Source: Sipunculus nudus (Eukaryota > Annelida > Sipuncula > Golfingiida > Sipunculidae). From it: a DNA stretch of 64,000 nt. The first letter of the stretch is position 1. Each line of letters opens with the position of its first letter. The notes beneath the pieces were generated by a model. It did not search any database, was not told the DNA's origin, and saw nothing but the letters and a program-made list of their open reading frames with translations. The stretch is from the NCBI GenBank assembly GCA_026874595.1, contig CM049316.1:45773695-45837694 (forward strand). The letters run 5' to 3'. Below, in pieces: positions 13,595 to 26,895 of this stretch. A program made the position numbers and the translations under genes.

Positions 13595-16500
13595 GTAAGT
13601 CAAAATTCTGCTACCGTAAACTAGCTGATGTATTAATCACCATATGTCAACACAATACACTCAATACAGTCACAATACATACGCAGACCTAAGAACGCTG
13701 TAAGATCATCGTTTACAAGAACTGTAATGTGAACAGGTTCAGTAGCATATGGGTCGCTAATCCATAACACCACTGCTTCAAACAACATTGTTTATGGCCA
13801 AGCACGATGTTGTTATTGATTCTACTTGTCCTTCAGGAGGGTCATTCAACTTTAAACAATGACCTTTGATCCTGAACATTAATAAATAACCTGTAATTTC
13901 TTAACCGTTTCTGTCCTCTGGAGTGAAAATATGGCGCGTTCGTGCAATAAACAAAGGTAAACAACAAACAAATATGGCCAATAATATAAAGGAATGACGT
14001 CACATGTTATCTTAGGTACGTGAGGACGGGTAGAGTTTAGGGGGAGTAAAAAGGTAGAACTGACCGACCTTCGCTATAGAAACTACTCAGAGCCCTTAAA
14101 ACAAAACTGGTGAATGTCAACGGAATTTAAGATATTATTTCTCAATGAATGTTGATTTTTAGTCAAGTAAATAAAAGCAATAATGATGACATTCTTTTCT
14201 GAATTAATTTCAGATGGACTTCTGACTTGATTTCGTTTAAATTCCAATCATAACATAATGTTGCGATCATCGGCTATTTACAGCGATATAATTTTGATGG
14301 TGTGAAATCTTACAACAGACATTACAGTGTCGTTTTTACAAGCCTTGGTTCACGACTAAAAGTATGCCCTAACAGTGTTATTAGAATGGTTACTGAGCCG
14401 TGTTTTCACCCCTAGTCGATGTTACAATGGGGTCAGTGGCTATTTTAAGTGCCCCTACAAGTAACGGCAAGGCGATGAATACGAATCATTACATGTATTT
14501 TAGTAACTGCTATTGGTATTGAGGCCTTGCACGCATAAAATACCACGCCTATCATTTTCTTACTCGACTTGATATATACATGGTTATGCAAGGAGTTCGG
14601 CCAGTGTGGTTAAGATATTAATAAATATAAACCGAACGGAAATATTAAAAATAACATTGATTTTTTGTGCCTCCATTTTGAATAATAACACTGAATATCC
14701 AAAAGAAATGCTAGATACATTTGTATGACGTATACATGCAGTACGTGAATCGATGAGAACATGAATTTCGGAGTGTTAAATCTCCATTCAAGAAGACAAC
14801 AGGAGCGCACTAAAACAATCCTTACCTCCACGATTATGGCCCGGGAGACGGAACCGGAGCAAACGTTTTTATAGGCCACGATGCCCACCATTGAAAATTG
14901 GAAGTTATGTTTCTGTCATTGTGTCCTTACTTTCCTATTTGTCTTAAGATAGGCAGAGCTCTACAGCAGAATTGTGTTTTTCTTCTTATAGAAGATCAAT
15001 ATGACGCTTCAAAATACAGTTGGAGCACGCGCATCGCGTATGCTTCTCCGGTCGTCTGATTGTTCGGGTTGGTTCTTAATTTTCAAGTACGTACACATGG
15101 GACACCCTGAGAAAAAAGTAACATTGGTTACTAAAAATATAATTTGAGACCACATGTATACCTCATAAATCAAACGTTACAGTGTATTACACAATAAAAA
15201 AGATGTGTCACGAATCGTGAACTACATGATTGGATCACAGGTGAGTTCTAGAACAAAGGCATCCCCAGATTTTCTCGAAAATTTCCTAACCCGCCACAAA
15301 AGTTCACAAAACAATTTAATACAGTGCCACCTGGCGAACTGGAAGGTGACGCCGATATAATCAAATGTTCAGGAAAGCTAAAATAAGAAAAGTTAACGTT
15401 AACATAACATGCCTTTACAATTGAACTAACGACACCTATCGGCAACGGCGGACACTGAGTTTCGGATCTGGTGCATGGACACTGAAAGTTCATACCTTTT
15501 CCATAGGTCAGAATGTAAATTTAAAGCTTCCACGTGAGCACATGGGAAGAAATAGATTTATACCGCTATTTAAAGCTCACTTGTTCGAGTGGGCTTCGTG
15601 ACAGCGCGTATGGTATGTGTTAGGTTTCACTTGACTAATCCCACAATTATGTTTGTGCACATCTTATGATCATTATGTGTAACACGCATGCTCGTGAAAA
15701 TGGTGAATATTCATTAAATCTTCATAATCATACTGCTTTGATAGACAGTGCCACCTACATTCCATGGCATGAAACCGTCACCTGCAACCGATCTAACAAT
15801 CATAATACCCAAACGAGAGTTAAATTTCGTTGATTAATTGGTAAAAAATACCCCGGAAAACGACATGAACATTTCTTCCCAATACCGATGTAACTGATAA
15901 CAAGATGAACATATGTAAATGTAATAAATGTGATAAACGTCCAGGTACCCTTCAGTGATGAATATATGATATAGATTCCTACTCCCATGTGTGGAGCTTA
16001 ATCCTACATCCTACAGACCCGATTGTACGTGGATAGAAGGGTAGGGTTTCTAAAATGTCTAAGCTTACGCATATTGATACAAATTAAACTGGCTAAAAAA
16101 GTACATTTCTGTTTATAAAATACCAATATAAGGGCTCATGGATTCACATATATGGATTATATATGTGAAGAAGGGGGCTGTACCTCCGAAAGCTTGTGTC
16201 AAGAGTAACAACACCAGGTAATCTACATTAAGGTATCATATGTCTACTTCACTTACTCTTATATAGAGACTAGCACGGCCATTCAAACCTTATATACGTG
16301 TGTAGTGTCATACAACTTAAGCAGCTTTATGCAGTATGGTACATATGGTGATGCAGAGGTAAAAATAAAAATACAGCCAAATTTGTAATATGTCGAAACT
16401 TTTGCATGGGAGGGCAGGGTCAGCAATCAAGCAGCCAAATTATGCATTATGCTTGTACTTTAGGGCCAGCAAGCCGGTTAACAAAACAGCCACCAAGTTG

Positions 16501-17766
16501 AACATATCTGTGCTTTGCATGCTAGTTTTGATGTAGCTAACTAAAAGTTGAAGAGTTTTATGTCAGACAGTATTTGGCTGTGACATTTATAGCGTTTACA
16601 AAGCCAGAAAATGCGAGTCTTCGTTAACGTACAGTCGGAGTTTGTTTGGATTTAAAGTGCTCCGGGGACAGGTCCCAAAGTTCAGCTTGGAGTCGCTTGC
16701 CTATCTCCGTCCATTCCATGAACTATAAATCTTATATTATCTCTACACGAGTCTGGCATTTGCAGTAGCACAACACGCTCCTTTTGTACGTCTTTCTCTT
16801 TTTAAGTAAAGAAACACTCAACCTCTTAAAACACACCTAGGAATGACTTTGTTATCGTTGTTATCGTTATTCTCCGGGTAGGTTTGATTATTTATACAGT
16901 TCCACATGCGCAGAAAAACTCAGGGTTTGTTAAGCTACTTGTAGCCGTATCAAGCACTTTTCAGTCGTTGAAGAATCAATATTAATATAATGTTACAGCA
17001 AGGAAAATCACGCTGCTTTTTCGTTGAAATCTGCAGCGATTGGGGTCTTATTTAATAAAATATTGATTTATTGATGTTTATCCTTTAAAGTGTCCCGAAA
17101 TGTCTATATGATGTCTATATGTACGCAAAATGGCAGCCTCATATGTCCTTTGTTTTTTTGTAAGGTAAGGGTTTGATAAGGAAATCTGGGCTTGGTATCG
17201 GTCAGTCCGTTCAAGCACAATACATATTGCGATATACTTAAGGCGATATCCGATACGCATTGACGACACGCTTCATTTTGCTTTGTGTTTCATTTCTGAT
17301 TAAAGTTTATCGTTAACCAATGAAGCAACTTAAGGTTTGTAAATTACTTAGATTATAGTTAAGGTTAGGGTTGTACGACATGTATCTATATTTGTGAGCT
17401 GTTTCTGTGTTAAATCGATACCAATATACAGCATGCATAGCGGAATGGTAACCGTATTGATGTGGCGCCCTTAAGGAAAATACGACAGGAAGGAACAGTT
17501 CAACTCCAATGAAAGTATCAAGATATGGTTTATTTGCGGAGAGCGCTTGTTGGACATTAGACCAGTATCTCCCGAGTAGAAGCCCTGGGGACGTCCGCGC
17601 CCTCTTCCAAAATTAGACCACTATTGATTAAGAAAATAATGATGTACATTTTGTGAAATAAATGAACCACAACACGTATCGAAATGATGGGGGAAATAAA
17701 AAATAATATGTATGTGATGGAAATAATAACATAGAGAAATCCGAGAAACGCCAATTTTTAATAACG

Positions 17767-17782
17767 TCACTGACGTCAGTGA
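17767..17782. promoter_or_regulatory. Perfect 16-bp palindrome containing a CRE octamer
   Basis: TCACTGACGTCAGTGA, with the CREB/ATF consensus TGACGTCA at 17771-17778. Located in intron 1 about 4.2 kb after exon 1. Binding is inferred from consensus only. Confidence 0.35.
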
Positions 17783-18404
17783 TAAAATTTGTTTTGATAA
17801 GAGTAATTCTATTCCGGAATAACAACAGAGACATAAAACCAGGGAAGCCTAGACCATTGTTTTATGACCCCTGACCTTTTCAGGTAAAAGCAGTTCCATT
17901 AAGATGAAATGAATAATCAATGGCAGAGGAGTGGGCTTTCAAAGCGCAGGCTTTATGGTGGAGAAAAGAAAACAGGGCCGTGATATAGTGAGGTTATACC
18001 AGGGACTGTGGCAAGATGGCAAACCATACTGCGTTGGTTCAAGGCCATCTGTTACGTAATAAATAATAAAAATGTAATAACCGGCCCAAATTGTAATTAG
18101 TGCCCATATTGTAACAAAAACGACACATAATGTAATAACGGACCATATTGTAATAAAAATGGCCCATATATTGTAATAACGGCCCTTAATGTAATAACCA
18201 TATTGTAATAATCATTCCCTACCCATATTGTAATGAAAACGGGAGGTGGGGAAAAACGGCCCATATTGTAATAACACATGTTTAGGATCAAGAATGAATC
18301 CTAAATCTAACAGAAGATATTTCGTTTGTGAAAACCTTCTTAAATGACAGCAATTTTTCTTCCTCATTAGTATAACAGACGCAGACTTGATGGAAATCTA
18401 GTGC

Positions 18405-19420
18405 TTTTTAGCCCTCAGCCCTTAGGCTGATGGGCTATTGTCGTCACCCAAGCTGTCCGTCCGTCCATCCGTCCGTCCGGCGTCCGTTAACTTTTACCTT
18501 GTGAGCGGGATATCTTGAAAAGGATTCACCGTCAGAATTTTATTTCCGCAGTTAAGATGTATATCGACAAAATCTCGGTCAAGTTCGAAGATGGGTGACC
18601 TTGACATATTTTTCTACATTTTAGAGCTGATTATAGAAAAACACTTAGATGCTTATTACTCAGGAACCATTCGGTGGATTTTCACAAAACTTACTATGAT
18701 TATTGGGACTGATAATCTGTACCTGCAACACAAGTTTGGTGGCACCACCTACAATTTCTGATTTTTAATGAATTTTTATCGGATTTTTCAACTTTGGGCT
18801 TGTGAGCGGGATATCTCTAAAAGGATTCACCGTAGGAATTTTATTTTTTCGGTGAAGATGTATATTGACAAAATCTCGGTCAAGTTCGAAGATGGGTGAC
18901 CTTGACCTATTTTTCTACGTTTTAGAGCTGATTATAGAAAAAACAATTAGAAGCTTATTTCTCAGGAACCATTGGGTGGATTTTCACAATACTTACTATG
19001 ATCATAGGGACTGATGGTCTGTAACTGCTGCACAAGTTTGGGGGCACCACCTGCAATTTCTGATTTTTAATGAATTTTTCTTGGATTTTTCAGTTTTGAC
19101 CTTGTGAGCAGGATATCTCTAAAAGTATTCACAATAGGAATTTTATTTCTTTGGTGAAGTTGCATATAACAAAATCTCAGTCAAGTTCGAAGATGGGTGA
19201 CCTTGACCTGCTTTTCAAGGTCACAGAGCTTATAATAGAATAAAACTTAGAAGCTTATTTTCAGGAAGCATTTGATGGATTGTTATGAGTCATGGTACAT
19301 ACCTCTCCATTTTAAATTTATAACTTAGACATGTACAGATATACATCCATGTGAGAACAGATATTTAGTACTTGTCACTGTTACCACCTCTAAACACTGT
19401 TCTTTTGGCTGAGGGCTTTT
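18405..19420 (+). mobile_element. TIR-bounded element made of 301-bp tandem units
   Basis: Eleven-base terminal inverted repeats AGCCCTCAGCC (18410-18420) and GGCTGAGGGCT (19407-19417) bound a ~1-kb element. The left end continues with a TCCGTCCGTCC-rich stretch. The interior has 301-302-bp tandem units starting near 18499, 18800 and 19102 at TTGTGAGCGGGATATCT; the third is partial. Each carries CAAGTTCGAAGATGGGTGAC. No protein is encoded. The GTCCGTCCGTCC plus GTGAGCGGGATATCT style recurs in repeats of many marine animals as far as I recall; the family name is not known to me. Confidence 0.7.
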
Positions 19421-20331
19421 GTCAGCTTCTGCTGATATTCTAGTTTTATTTATTTGATCACGTAAGCATTCGCGTGACAGGAAGTCCCATAATGTACTAA
19501 CCGTCCCATAATGTAAGAACGGCCAATATTGTAATAACCTATACAATTCTAATTTATATTATATTTATAATTATTAGTGCCAATATTGTAATGAAACTGG
19601 ACAATATTATTCTTTTTTTTCCAGTTCAAGAAAATTAACGCATCTGACTTTGACTTATATTCCGAGCTACTGAACAAAGAGAGATATATGCATCTTAAGA
19701 TTCTTCTTAGTAAAACGGATGGATTGCCCTTGAGTTTGGTTTGCAAAATTATCTTGAAGAACCTGAACTGCTCATTTTCTTCATTTTAATACATTTCTAC
19801 TTTTATTTTTGAGAACAATATTATAACAGTTTTCCTTAACTTCATTTATTAAGCCTCCTTCCGTAAGGAGGGGACGCTTCTAGTGGTTGATGAGTTTATT
19901 TCTTTATCAATATTTGGGGCTAAATATTTTGTTGGACTTTCTTAGTCCGAATGCAAAACCACCGATTATCTTTTTCTTTCTTCTGCTCTTGTGTGAGCTT
20001 AAATATGACTGTTTTAAAAACTGAACCTCGGCTGCAATATTAGTCAAGGGAGACAGATTTACACCTGATATTCATTTTTGACCTTGATCTTTTTCCAAGC
20101 TCTTACACCAATCCAATCACCCATTATCGCTCGATTCTGTCCAAGTTTGAGCTAGCTCTCTAATATGGCTTATTATCCAAATCTTACTTTGGGTCAGGGT
20201 AATATTGACAAGTAATTTATTTGTAACTGGTGTTTGTTTTGGACCATAACATAATTTTCGAGCCATCCATATTCACAGAGCTGGTACATCATTTTGATTG
20301 GGGGAAGGGTTGCAAAATATAGAACATGTAT

Positions 20332-20334
<3 letters not shown>

Positions 20335-20371
<37 letters not shown>
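20335..20371. repeat. (TA)n microsatellite
   Basis: About 18 units, inside the inverted-array composite. Confidence 0.95.
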
Positions 20372-20373
<2 letters not shown>

Positions 20374-22847
20374 TTTTAAAAATTATCCTGTTTATCCTGT
20401 TTAAATACTTTATCATCCCATCAAAACACTGATTAAAAAAAGGATAAACATAATTCATGGCCATATTTCGCTCACTTTAGCTTGGTCACCGGCATTTTGG
20501 TTCATTTAAACAGATAGTGATTATGTAAATCCAGTGGTTGTTCATACCTGCATGTTCACTTACACATTCGTGTCACGGGAAATCAATATTTGAAAGTTGT
20601 AAGTCAATTTGCATGAAATTAAAATTATTAAATTATTGGCCGTTTTACCCTGCGATTTTATTATGATATGGGCCCTTTTACCCACTTGCAATTTTATTAC
20701 AATATAGGCAGGGTACGGTTTTTACAATATTGGTCGTTTTTTTTTTATTACAATATGGGCCGTTATTAGAATATGGGTCGTTGTTATCACATTATAAGCC
20801 GTTATAACAATATTGGCCGGTAATTACATTATGGGTCGTAACACCATTCTTCCAGTGTAATAGACTTTACTGACTCCCTTAATGCTGAGGACTAGATATT
20901 AGTCGTTCATTGTCGTTCAAGGTTTCCATGGTGATCATGTATAGTTAAACAGCAAAGTTATTGACTAGACCATGATCATAATCCTTATCATAAGAATGTT
21001 AATTGTTGACATTTTCCGGGGTTTTCCTTGTCATCATAACCACATATATAATAAATTTGATCAGAATAATTGTCTTTTAATCACCTGTTGCATTTACATA
21101 TTGCTTTCCAAAAATAAGTTTTTCTTTATTTTTATTTATTTACTTTTAATTTCTTTCGTCAACCCAACTACTGTAAGTTAAGAAGTAAAGCCTTCATTAA
21201 GATGTTAAAGTTACGGTTTTGAGTTTGTGTTTTGTGTATGTACTAGAGTTAAGAAAAAAATCCGAGGAATGCAAAACAACACAAATCGTTGCATTAGCTG
21301 CTTAACAGGTGTTTATTTGGTTTCAAACAATGTTTGAACATAATAGGCATTCATAAATTTAAGCGCAGGGAACCAGTATGATTTTATAAAGGCTGTATTC
21401 ACCAGGGGGAGTAATACATTTTTAAAGTATTGATATTGCGATTGAATGAACATTCCTTTTAAAAGGAATTTTTTTTTCTTTGGGTCGCTGGTTATTTTTT
21501 GGGTTTCCAGACTTGCATAGCCAAAGCTATGTAAATAGTGCTTTCAGCAGGAAAGAATGCAAAAATCAGCTGACATTATTTTTTGGCTTAAAATTAGTAA
21601 GCTTGATCCAAATTAAATCTTTATGATAATATGGCCGCCTCACGTTTCAAAGTCATCGTAGAAAGAGACCGTAATAAAATGACATGACCCTATACATATT
21701 CCATAGGCCGTTTGATCAAAAATATATATTTTTTTCTGCTTCCAAATAAAAAGATTGGAACGGACTTAAGTGTTTATGTTAACAAAACTCAAAGACGTTG
21801 GATTTAGAAACCATAGCAACCAGGTATGGCCACCTAATCTGTCAGCATGTATTGGCGGAAGCAGTACTTTTTTGTCTCCACGTGAAAAAGATTGAGCGTT
21901 GCTTCAGAGCTAAACGGTAGCTCGGCTCAGGTTTAAAGAATGGCGCTGCACCAAACTCTAGATCTTTAAATAGAATGTTGCTGATAGAAAAGCACCCCTT
22001 TTTCTGTGACACACGTTAAATGTGACAGACCATAGATCTAGGAGCAGCCATTGGAAAAACGTCTCCCTGTAACACCTTGAATAGGTTGCTTAAAGACGTC
22101 AACAGACATTGTTCCCCGTGAGTTTTTTTTGGCTATCAATACATATGAATGGCAAGATATGTTACTTACACGGTGCCTTATATTTTTTGTATTGATTGTT
22201 TAAGAACGTGTAAACTTCCGATACATCTATCAAATTACAAAAGCTCTGTGTAAATCAATGAAATATTGGTTGGCTTTGTACCTATGGTTGTCATGTATAT
22301 AGACCAAAACAGCTAAAGCAATAGAAATGTGTTCAACAAAAGAAACCATGCCCTCTGGGCAAAACAACGGTTTTCTTGTGCAAATGTCAGCGGATGTAAA
22401 GACTTTCTCTCTCAACAAAGGAATTAGACTTAGCCATATTTCAAACTTTATATGGTAATATGATTCGTCCCACTTTTCATTGATTTTACAATAGGAAACC
22501 ATAACATTGACGAAGAGTCCTCAGACATATATAAAGAACGTGTAAGATTTTCTATCTCTAAACAAAAGGAAATAAGTCCGACTATGAAGCACTATGCCGA
22601 CATTCATTAAGAAACCATAGAATTAAACTTTATATGATCAAGAAGTCTTAACGGAACTAATAAACTAGTGTTTTTTTCTCTGTTCCACTTACAAAAGCCG
22701 GACTTTCAAATTTTACGACAGCTCCATCATATTTTTGAGATGAACATTTGAATGCGACAAGTTGTGCATTGGTTAATGGTGATAGTTAAAACAACCATCT
22801 TTCTGTGAGGTTTAATGACCCTGTTATGATGTCCGAACCTTGATGTC

Positions 22848-23276
22848 TTGAACCTTTTATAAAAAGGCCAGAAAACACCGATCCCTCCGCACACATGCTG
22901 TTTCTTTTGTTTATATTTACATGTTTATAACATGTGGGGGCCCGCTAAAATAATTACAACACATTCAACAAGGACATCTGTCAGCAAGTCAGATGAACCA
23001 GAGATTTACAAAAGACGTTTTGTCAACTAGTGGACTATAACTTCCGACATACAACCAACCACCTTAGGTTACGTGGGTTTTCTATCTGTCCATATTGGTG
23101 CATGTACCGTGTTTACTATCAGCTTGTAAATAAACAAACCCATACATCTGTCACAGACACATTATAAGAACGTTTCTAAACGGGTACTTCATACAGGTCA
23201 TTAATATGGACGCAGAGACAGCCAGAAATCACACATAGTCTACATAAAAGGTAGGTGAATAGGTGTCTTTTTTTAT
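22848..23276 (+). repeat. Dispersed repeat family C, copy 2
   Basis: Same landmark order as the copies at 6.3 and 29.4 kb, beginning CTTGAACCTTTTATAAA and ending after AGCCAGAAATCACA and a TAGGTGAATAG string that also occurs near the end of copy 1. It lies about 100 bp from the L1-like fragment on the other strand; whether the two are part of one insertion is unclear. Confidence 0.7.
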
Positions 23277-23383
23277 AAGTTTGATTGCATAAGCCTCAAT
23301 ACTTCCAGCCTTTTACATCGCATTTCCCTCCCCGGCTGGTAGAAAGGGCGCTTTCAACTTTACTATAATACACGTCTGACACC

Positions 23384-23668
23384 ACATTCATTTTCAAATA
23401 ATATTAAGGGATTAGGATAGTTGCCATATTTAAATTTGCTAATACATAGCTTGGCTACAAATTAGAGCTTGTTAACATAACAATTACTATATTCTGGCTC
23501 ACATCCAAATAATATATCTATCACTGAAAATGATATTGTTTTCGATTACATTTATAACACTTTGATACCACCCCATTCCATAGCATTACTAGGGACTTGC
23601 ATTCTACAAGGAAGTACTCAATGGTATCCCTTTCTTTTAATTTGCAGAAGACACAGTTTTCATAATCA
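23384..23668 (-). pseudogene. L1-like LINE fragment, C-terminal zinc-knuckle region
   Basis: Minus-strand translation gives NCVFCKLKERDTIEYFLVEC followed by KSLVMLW, the Cys-Cys-His/Cys knuckle seen at the C-terminus of L1/Tx1-type reverse transcriptases (CxFCx..TxxHxFxxC..LW), with Tyr in place of the usual His. After one frameshift it continues FSVIDILFG, then after a stop VAKLCISKFKYGN, again typical of that tail. The RT domain itself is not visible; the open frame at 23666-23929 may be a diverged upstream part but is not recognisable. Clearly dead: stops and a frameshift within 280 bp. Confidence 0.6.
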
Positions 23669-26245
23669 GTCAATCACGTTTATCCCTTCTTTGCAATAAT
23701 ATCGAAGTTGGGTAAATATTTTGTACAATAGCTGGATAGCTGGATGTAACAGTGTTCGGTCTTTCGTTGATCGTTTCCTTGTTACAAGCCCAGGTGCGGC
23801 TGCCTTGTGGGTCAATCCTCTTGGTCCCCATGCAGAAGTGATTTTCGTAAATGATCTATGACGTATACCGACTCTCATCCCACATACGTCCCTGGTTCCC
23901 CATTCCCTCAGCTGACTTCTAATATACACACCACCGAGCTGTGGTTGATTGCACCCTCGGTGCTTGGACGCAGGTTGTGTTAAACAAACCCAATCAAGTT
24001 ACCCCGAAGCAAACACACTCAGACACTCCGGGGCCACAGTCGATATTCTTCAAGTCACGGCTGTCGCTATTAGAAATGAGTGCAAATTTACAAACTGCCG
24101 AGATACATCACCTCGGATTTTGAGCAAATCGAGGGTGTTGTTTATTGCATAACTCATTGTCAAATATTAAATATTTTGAACCCATACGTTTTTCAAATCA
24201 GAATATCCAATGAAATAAGTCAAATCAAGTTTCAAATTGAATGATTTTATTTTCATACGAATAAACACCCGTTTTGGTATACTTTTAATACATAATTAAA
24301 TCATCCTATTGTCGGTATTTTTTTCGCTTACGAACATATTATTTTTTGATAAACTCGCTCTCATACTATGAAATCAGTGTATACAAGTGCAGAACCAGTC
24401 TAGTTGAAGTTTTGGTTTCACAGAATAACAAATATATGATGGCCCATTATAATTACATGGCCATTATTGGGTACTATTATGCAATATCATGTTATGCAAT
24501 AGCTCCTGTTCAGATTGTTCTTACAGAAAATATGGTACAAACAATGGTGTCCAGTGTAGATTAAGATTAAGTTTTGGTTAAGATTTGGAAATCTGTACCT
24601 GTTAAAGAATTAATTAGAACATTCAGATAACTAACTTGTGTCTAACTTGCTAGAATGCGGCATCACTTTTGATTAATATGGACAATATTTTGTTTATTTT
24701 TAAGTGACATTTTAATACTTCAGGAAAAAATCTAAATAAGACATTTAAATTAAAAACACACACAATAAACAAAAGTGAAAAAAATATACATACAAATTTA
24801 AATAAACATGTTGAGTAAGTAAGTAAAAATGTGTTTGGAATAGTCAACGCATTGCTTTTCGATTTACACTTTTTTTATTTTTACTTTGCAATAGCTTTTT
24901 GTCCACTTGTGTTGTGCACGCAAACTGGTGACGTTTAAAAACTTAAAGTGGATGTTTTGCTGGTTGGAAAATTTGCCTTTAATCCTAATGTATTTTTCCA
25001 TGCATGGTGTTACCCTGATTAAGTCGTGGGAGTATTATACAGGCCACACAGATGAATGCTCTTTGACAGAGGTTCCCCTAATAACTGTTCAAACAAGGCT
25101 GGCTGTGTCCGTAATGATTAAAATTCTATAGTGGAGTCTCCTTAGTTATATACCTTTGACGGCACGGTCATGGTTGTCATGGGAACACCTTGGTGGTAAT
25201 GATTCTCTGTAATATGACCATTTTATATATACGGACTTTATCTCACGAGTCCAATAACGGATCTACCTTATTTAACCCAAGTGTCCACTGGATCTGATTG
25301 AAATATTGGCTCAATATTCCCACGGGAATAACGTCATGACAAGCATTCATTTTGAGATATAAGCACAGTACTTTTGGAACTGCGCTTCCTGGATCCCTTA
25401 ATCCGGGCGCTGAGAAGGGCAGCTTCTGGCTGAGAATCTACCAAGTGGTTAGAGAATTGTTAATACCGAAAACCGCATTGAAAAGTCGATTAAAATATTT
25501 TGTGACAACGCCTCACGGCTTACATGTATCTTAAAAACTAACATCTTAAATAAATCTGATGAACTGTTAACCTTTTAATTTTAGTTTCATTCCAAATACG
25601 ACAGATGGTGCTGCAGATAACCCACTGGCCGGTTACATAATTAAAGTTTCTTATAGATAGCGCTGCGATAGCCCCTTCGAATAGTAATGTGAAATATCTC
25701 AGGAATGATGGGTAAAATATTAAAAATTAAGCACACACATGGCATCATTACCGACAGTTCGAGATCAAAACCGTGCATATCTGAGGAGTGGGCACAGAAG
25801 AGTACCATGGGCACACCTTCAATTATAATGTAGATTTTTGAGCCCCTTATTATAAGTGGAGCTCCTGGCTTGAACCCGGTCAGCAAACCCTTTACCCGCC
25901 ACTGCTGACAGCGACAGAACGTTTTTCCTGCTCGATTTATCGTTCAAAGCACCGTGGTCTATTGTTGGTGTTACTCTCTGGTTATTGAACTTAGTATAAG
26001 CTGGCACTCTGTACTGAAATGTCAATAGCTCCTTGGTGAAGTGTTGACAGACCTGGCTGAAGGGATTCTCGTGTCGTTATCCACTGTTAGGTGCAGAGAC
26101 AGTCTTTTTTGGAAAAAAAACTCTTCTTTGACGGTCACCATGGTCGCTGCATATTTTTCTCTTATGTTAAAGCGAGTGAAGAAACAGGCACACTCACTGT
26201 TGAACCTAGTTTGAGAGTTCCATGTTGGTATTAACAAATAGGTAA

Positions 26246-26270
26246 AAAAAAAAACAAAAAAAAAAAAAAA
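26246..26270. repeat. Poly-A stretch
   Basis: Two A runs separated by a C. No recognisable element attached. Confidence 0.85.
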
Positions 26271-26601
26271 CAGGTTATTACCTGCTTGCGCATGAAACAA
26301 GAAGGTTTTGAGTGGATTGCAAATGCATCCTTGAGGATTAATATAGTGTAAAATAAAATTGAAACAAATTCTGCCCCGATCACAGTCCGGGCCTGCTCAC
26401 AGGGATTTATACCCAGATCATATTTGCGGTGAGGGAACCAGCTTCCACTATATCAACCCCTTTTATTATTGTGATTTGATACATGAAACCATGACAACGT
26501 TGACTCACAAGTTAATAGCGATTATGGGTCCGGATCTATAGGAACAATTTTCCGGCCAAGATAAACTAATTGTAAATTTTATGAAAATTCAGAGCAAGAT
26601 A

Positions 26602-26895
26602 AATACATATATCAGAAATCTGCTTTCTAAGGAATGCAAGCCTCCACCATGTGAGGGGTCCCTATTATGGGATGCTCCCCAACACATGTTTGCATTTATT
26701 CGGTCCATATTCCCAGGTTTATTGATGACCTTCCAGATTTCAGTTAAGATGCTTGTTCCACACCAAAATCTAATCTATTTTCTCTGAGCCCATATCCGAA
26801 ATGCACTGAAAATTTCATTAGATTCCGTTCATGATTGCGAGGGTAAAATGTTGTTAACATACACACAAGCACACACACACACGCACGCACGCATA
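26602..26895 (-). repeat. Dispersed repeat family D, copy 1
   Basis: Read on the minus strand it starts with a GTGTGTGTGTATGTTAACAA stretch, then CATGAACGGAATCTAATGAAA, ACCTGGGAATATGGACCGAA and TTGCATTCCTTAGAAAGCAG. The same blocks occur in order at 35638-35884 (first part) and 48064-48203 (second part). The AC-rich microsatellite at 26868-26893 belongs to its end. No coding capacity. Confidence 0.65.

Larger units (their letters stand above)
18070..20842. mobile_element. Composite with oppositely oriented arrays of a CCATATTGTAATAAC motif
   Basis: Left array (about 18070-18275) has roughly ten degenerate copies of CGGCCCATATTGTAATAAC read on the plus strand. A middle array (19484-19608) has about five in the same direction. 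The right array (20636-20842) has about eight as the reverse complement (TTATTACAATATGGGCCG). Multiple short motifs facing inwards from both ends are the known layout of subterminal transposase-binding repeats in foldback and other DNA transposons. A second element (18405-19420) seems to have inserted between the left and middle arrays. No transposase reading frame is seen, so it would be non-autonomous. Confidence 0.6.

Noticed and set aside
18097-18291. Minus-strand frame with repeated LLQYGP residues
   Set aside because: It is a translation of the CCATATTGTAATAAC array, not a repeat protein.
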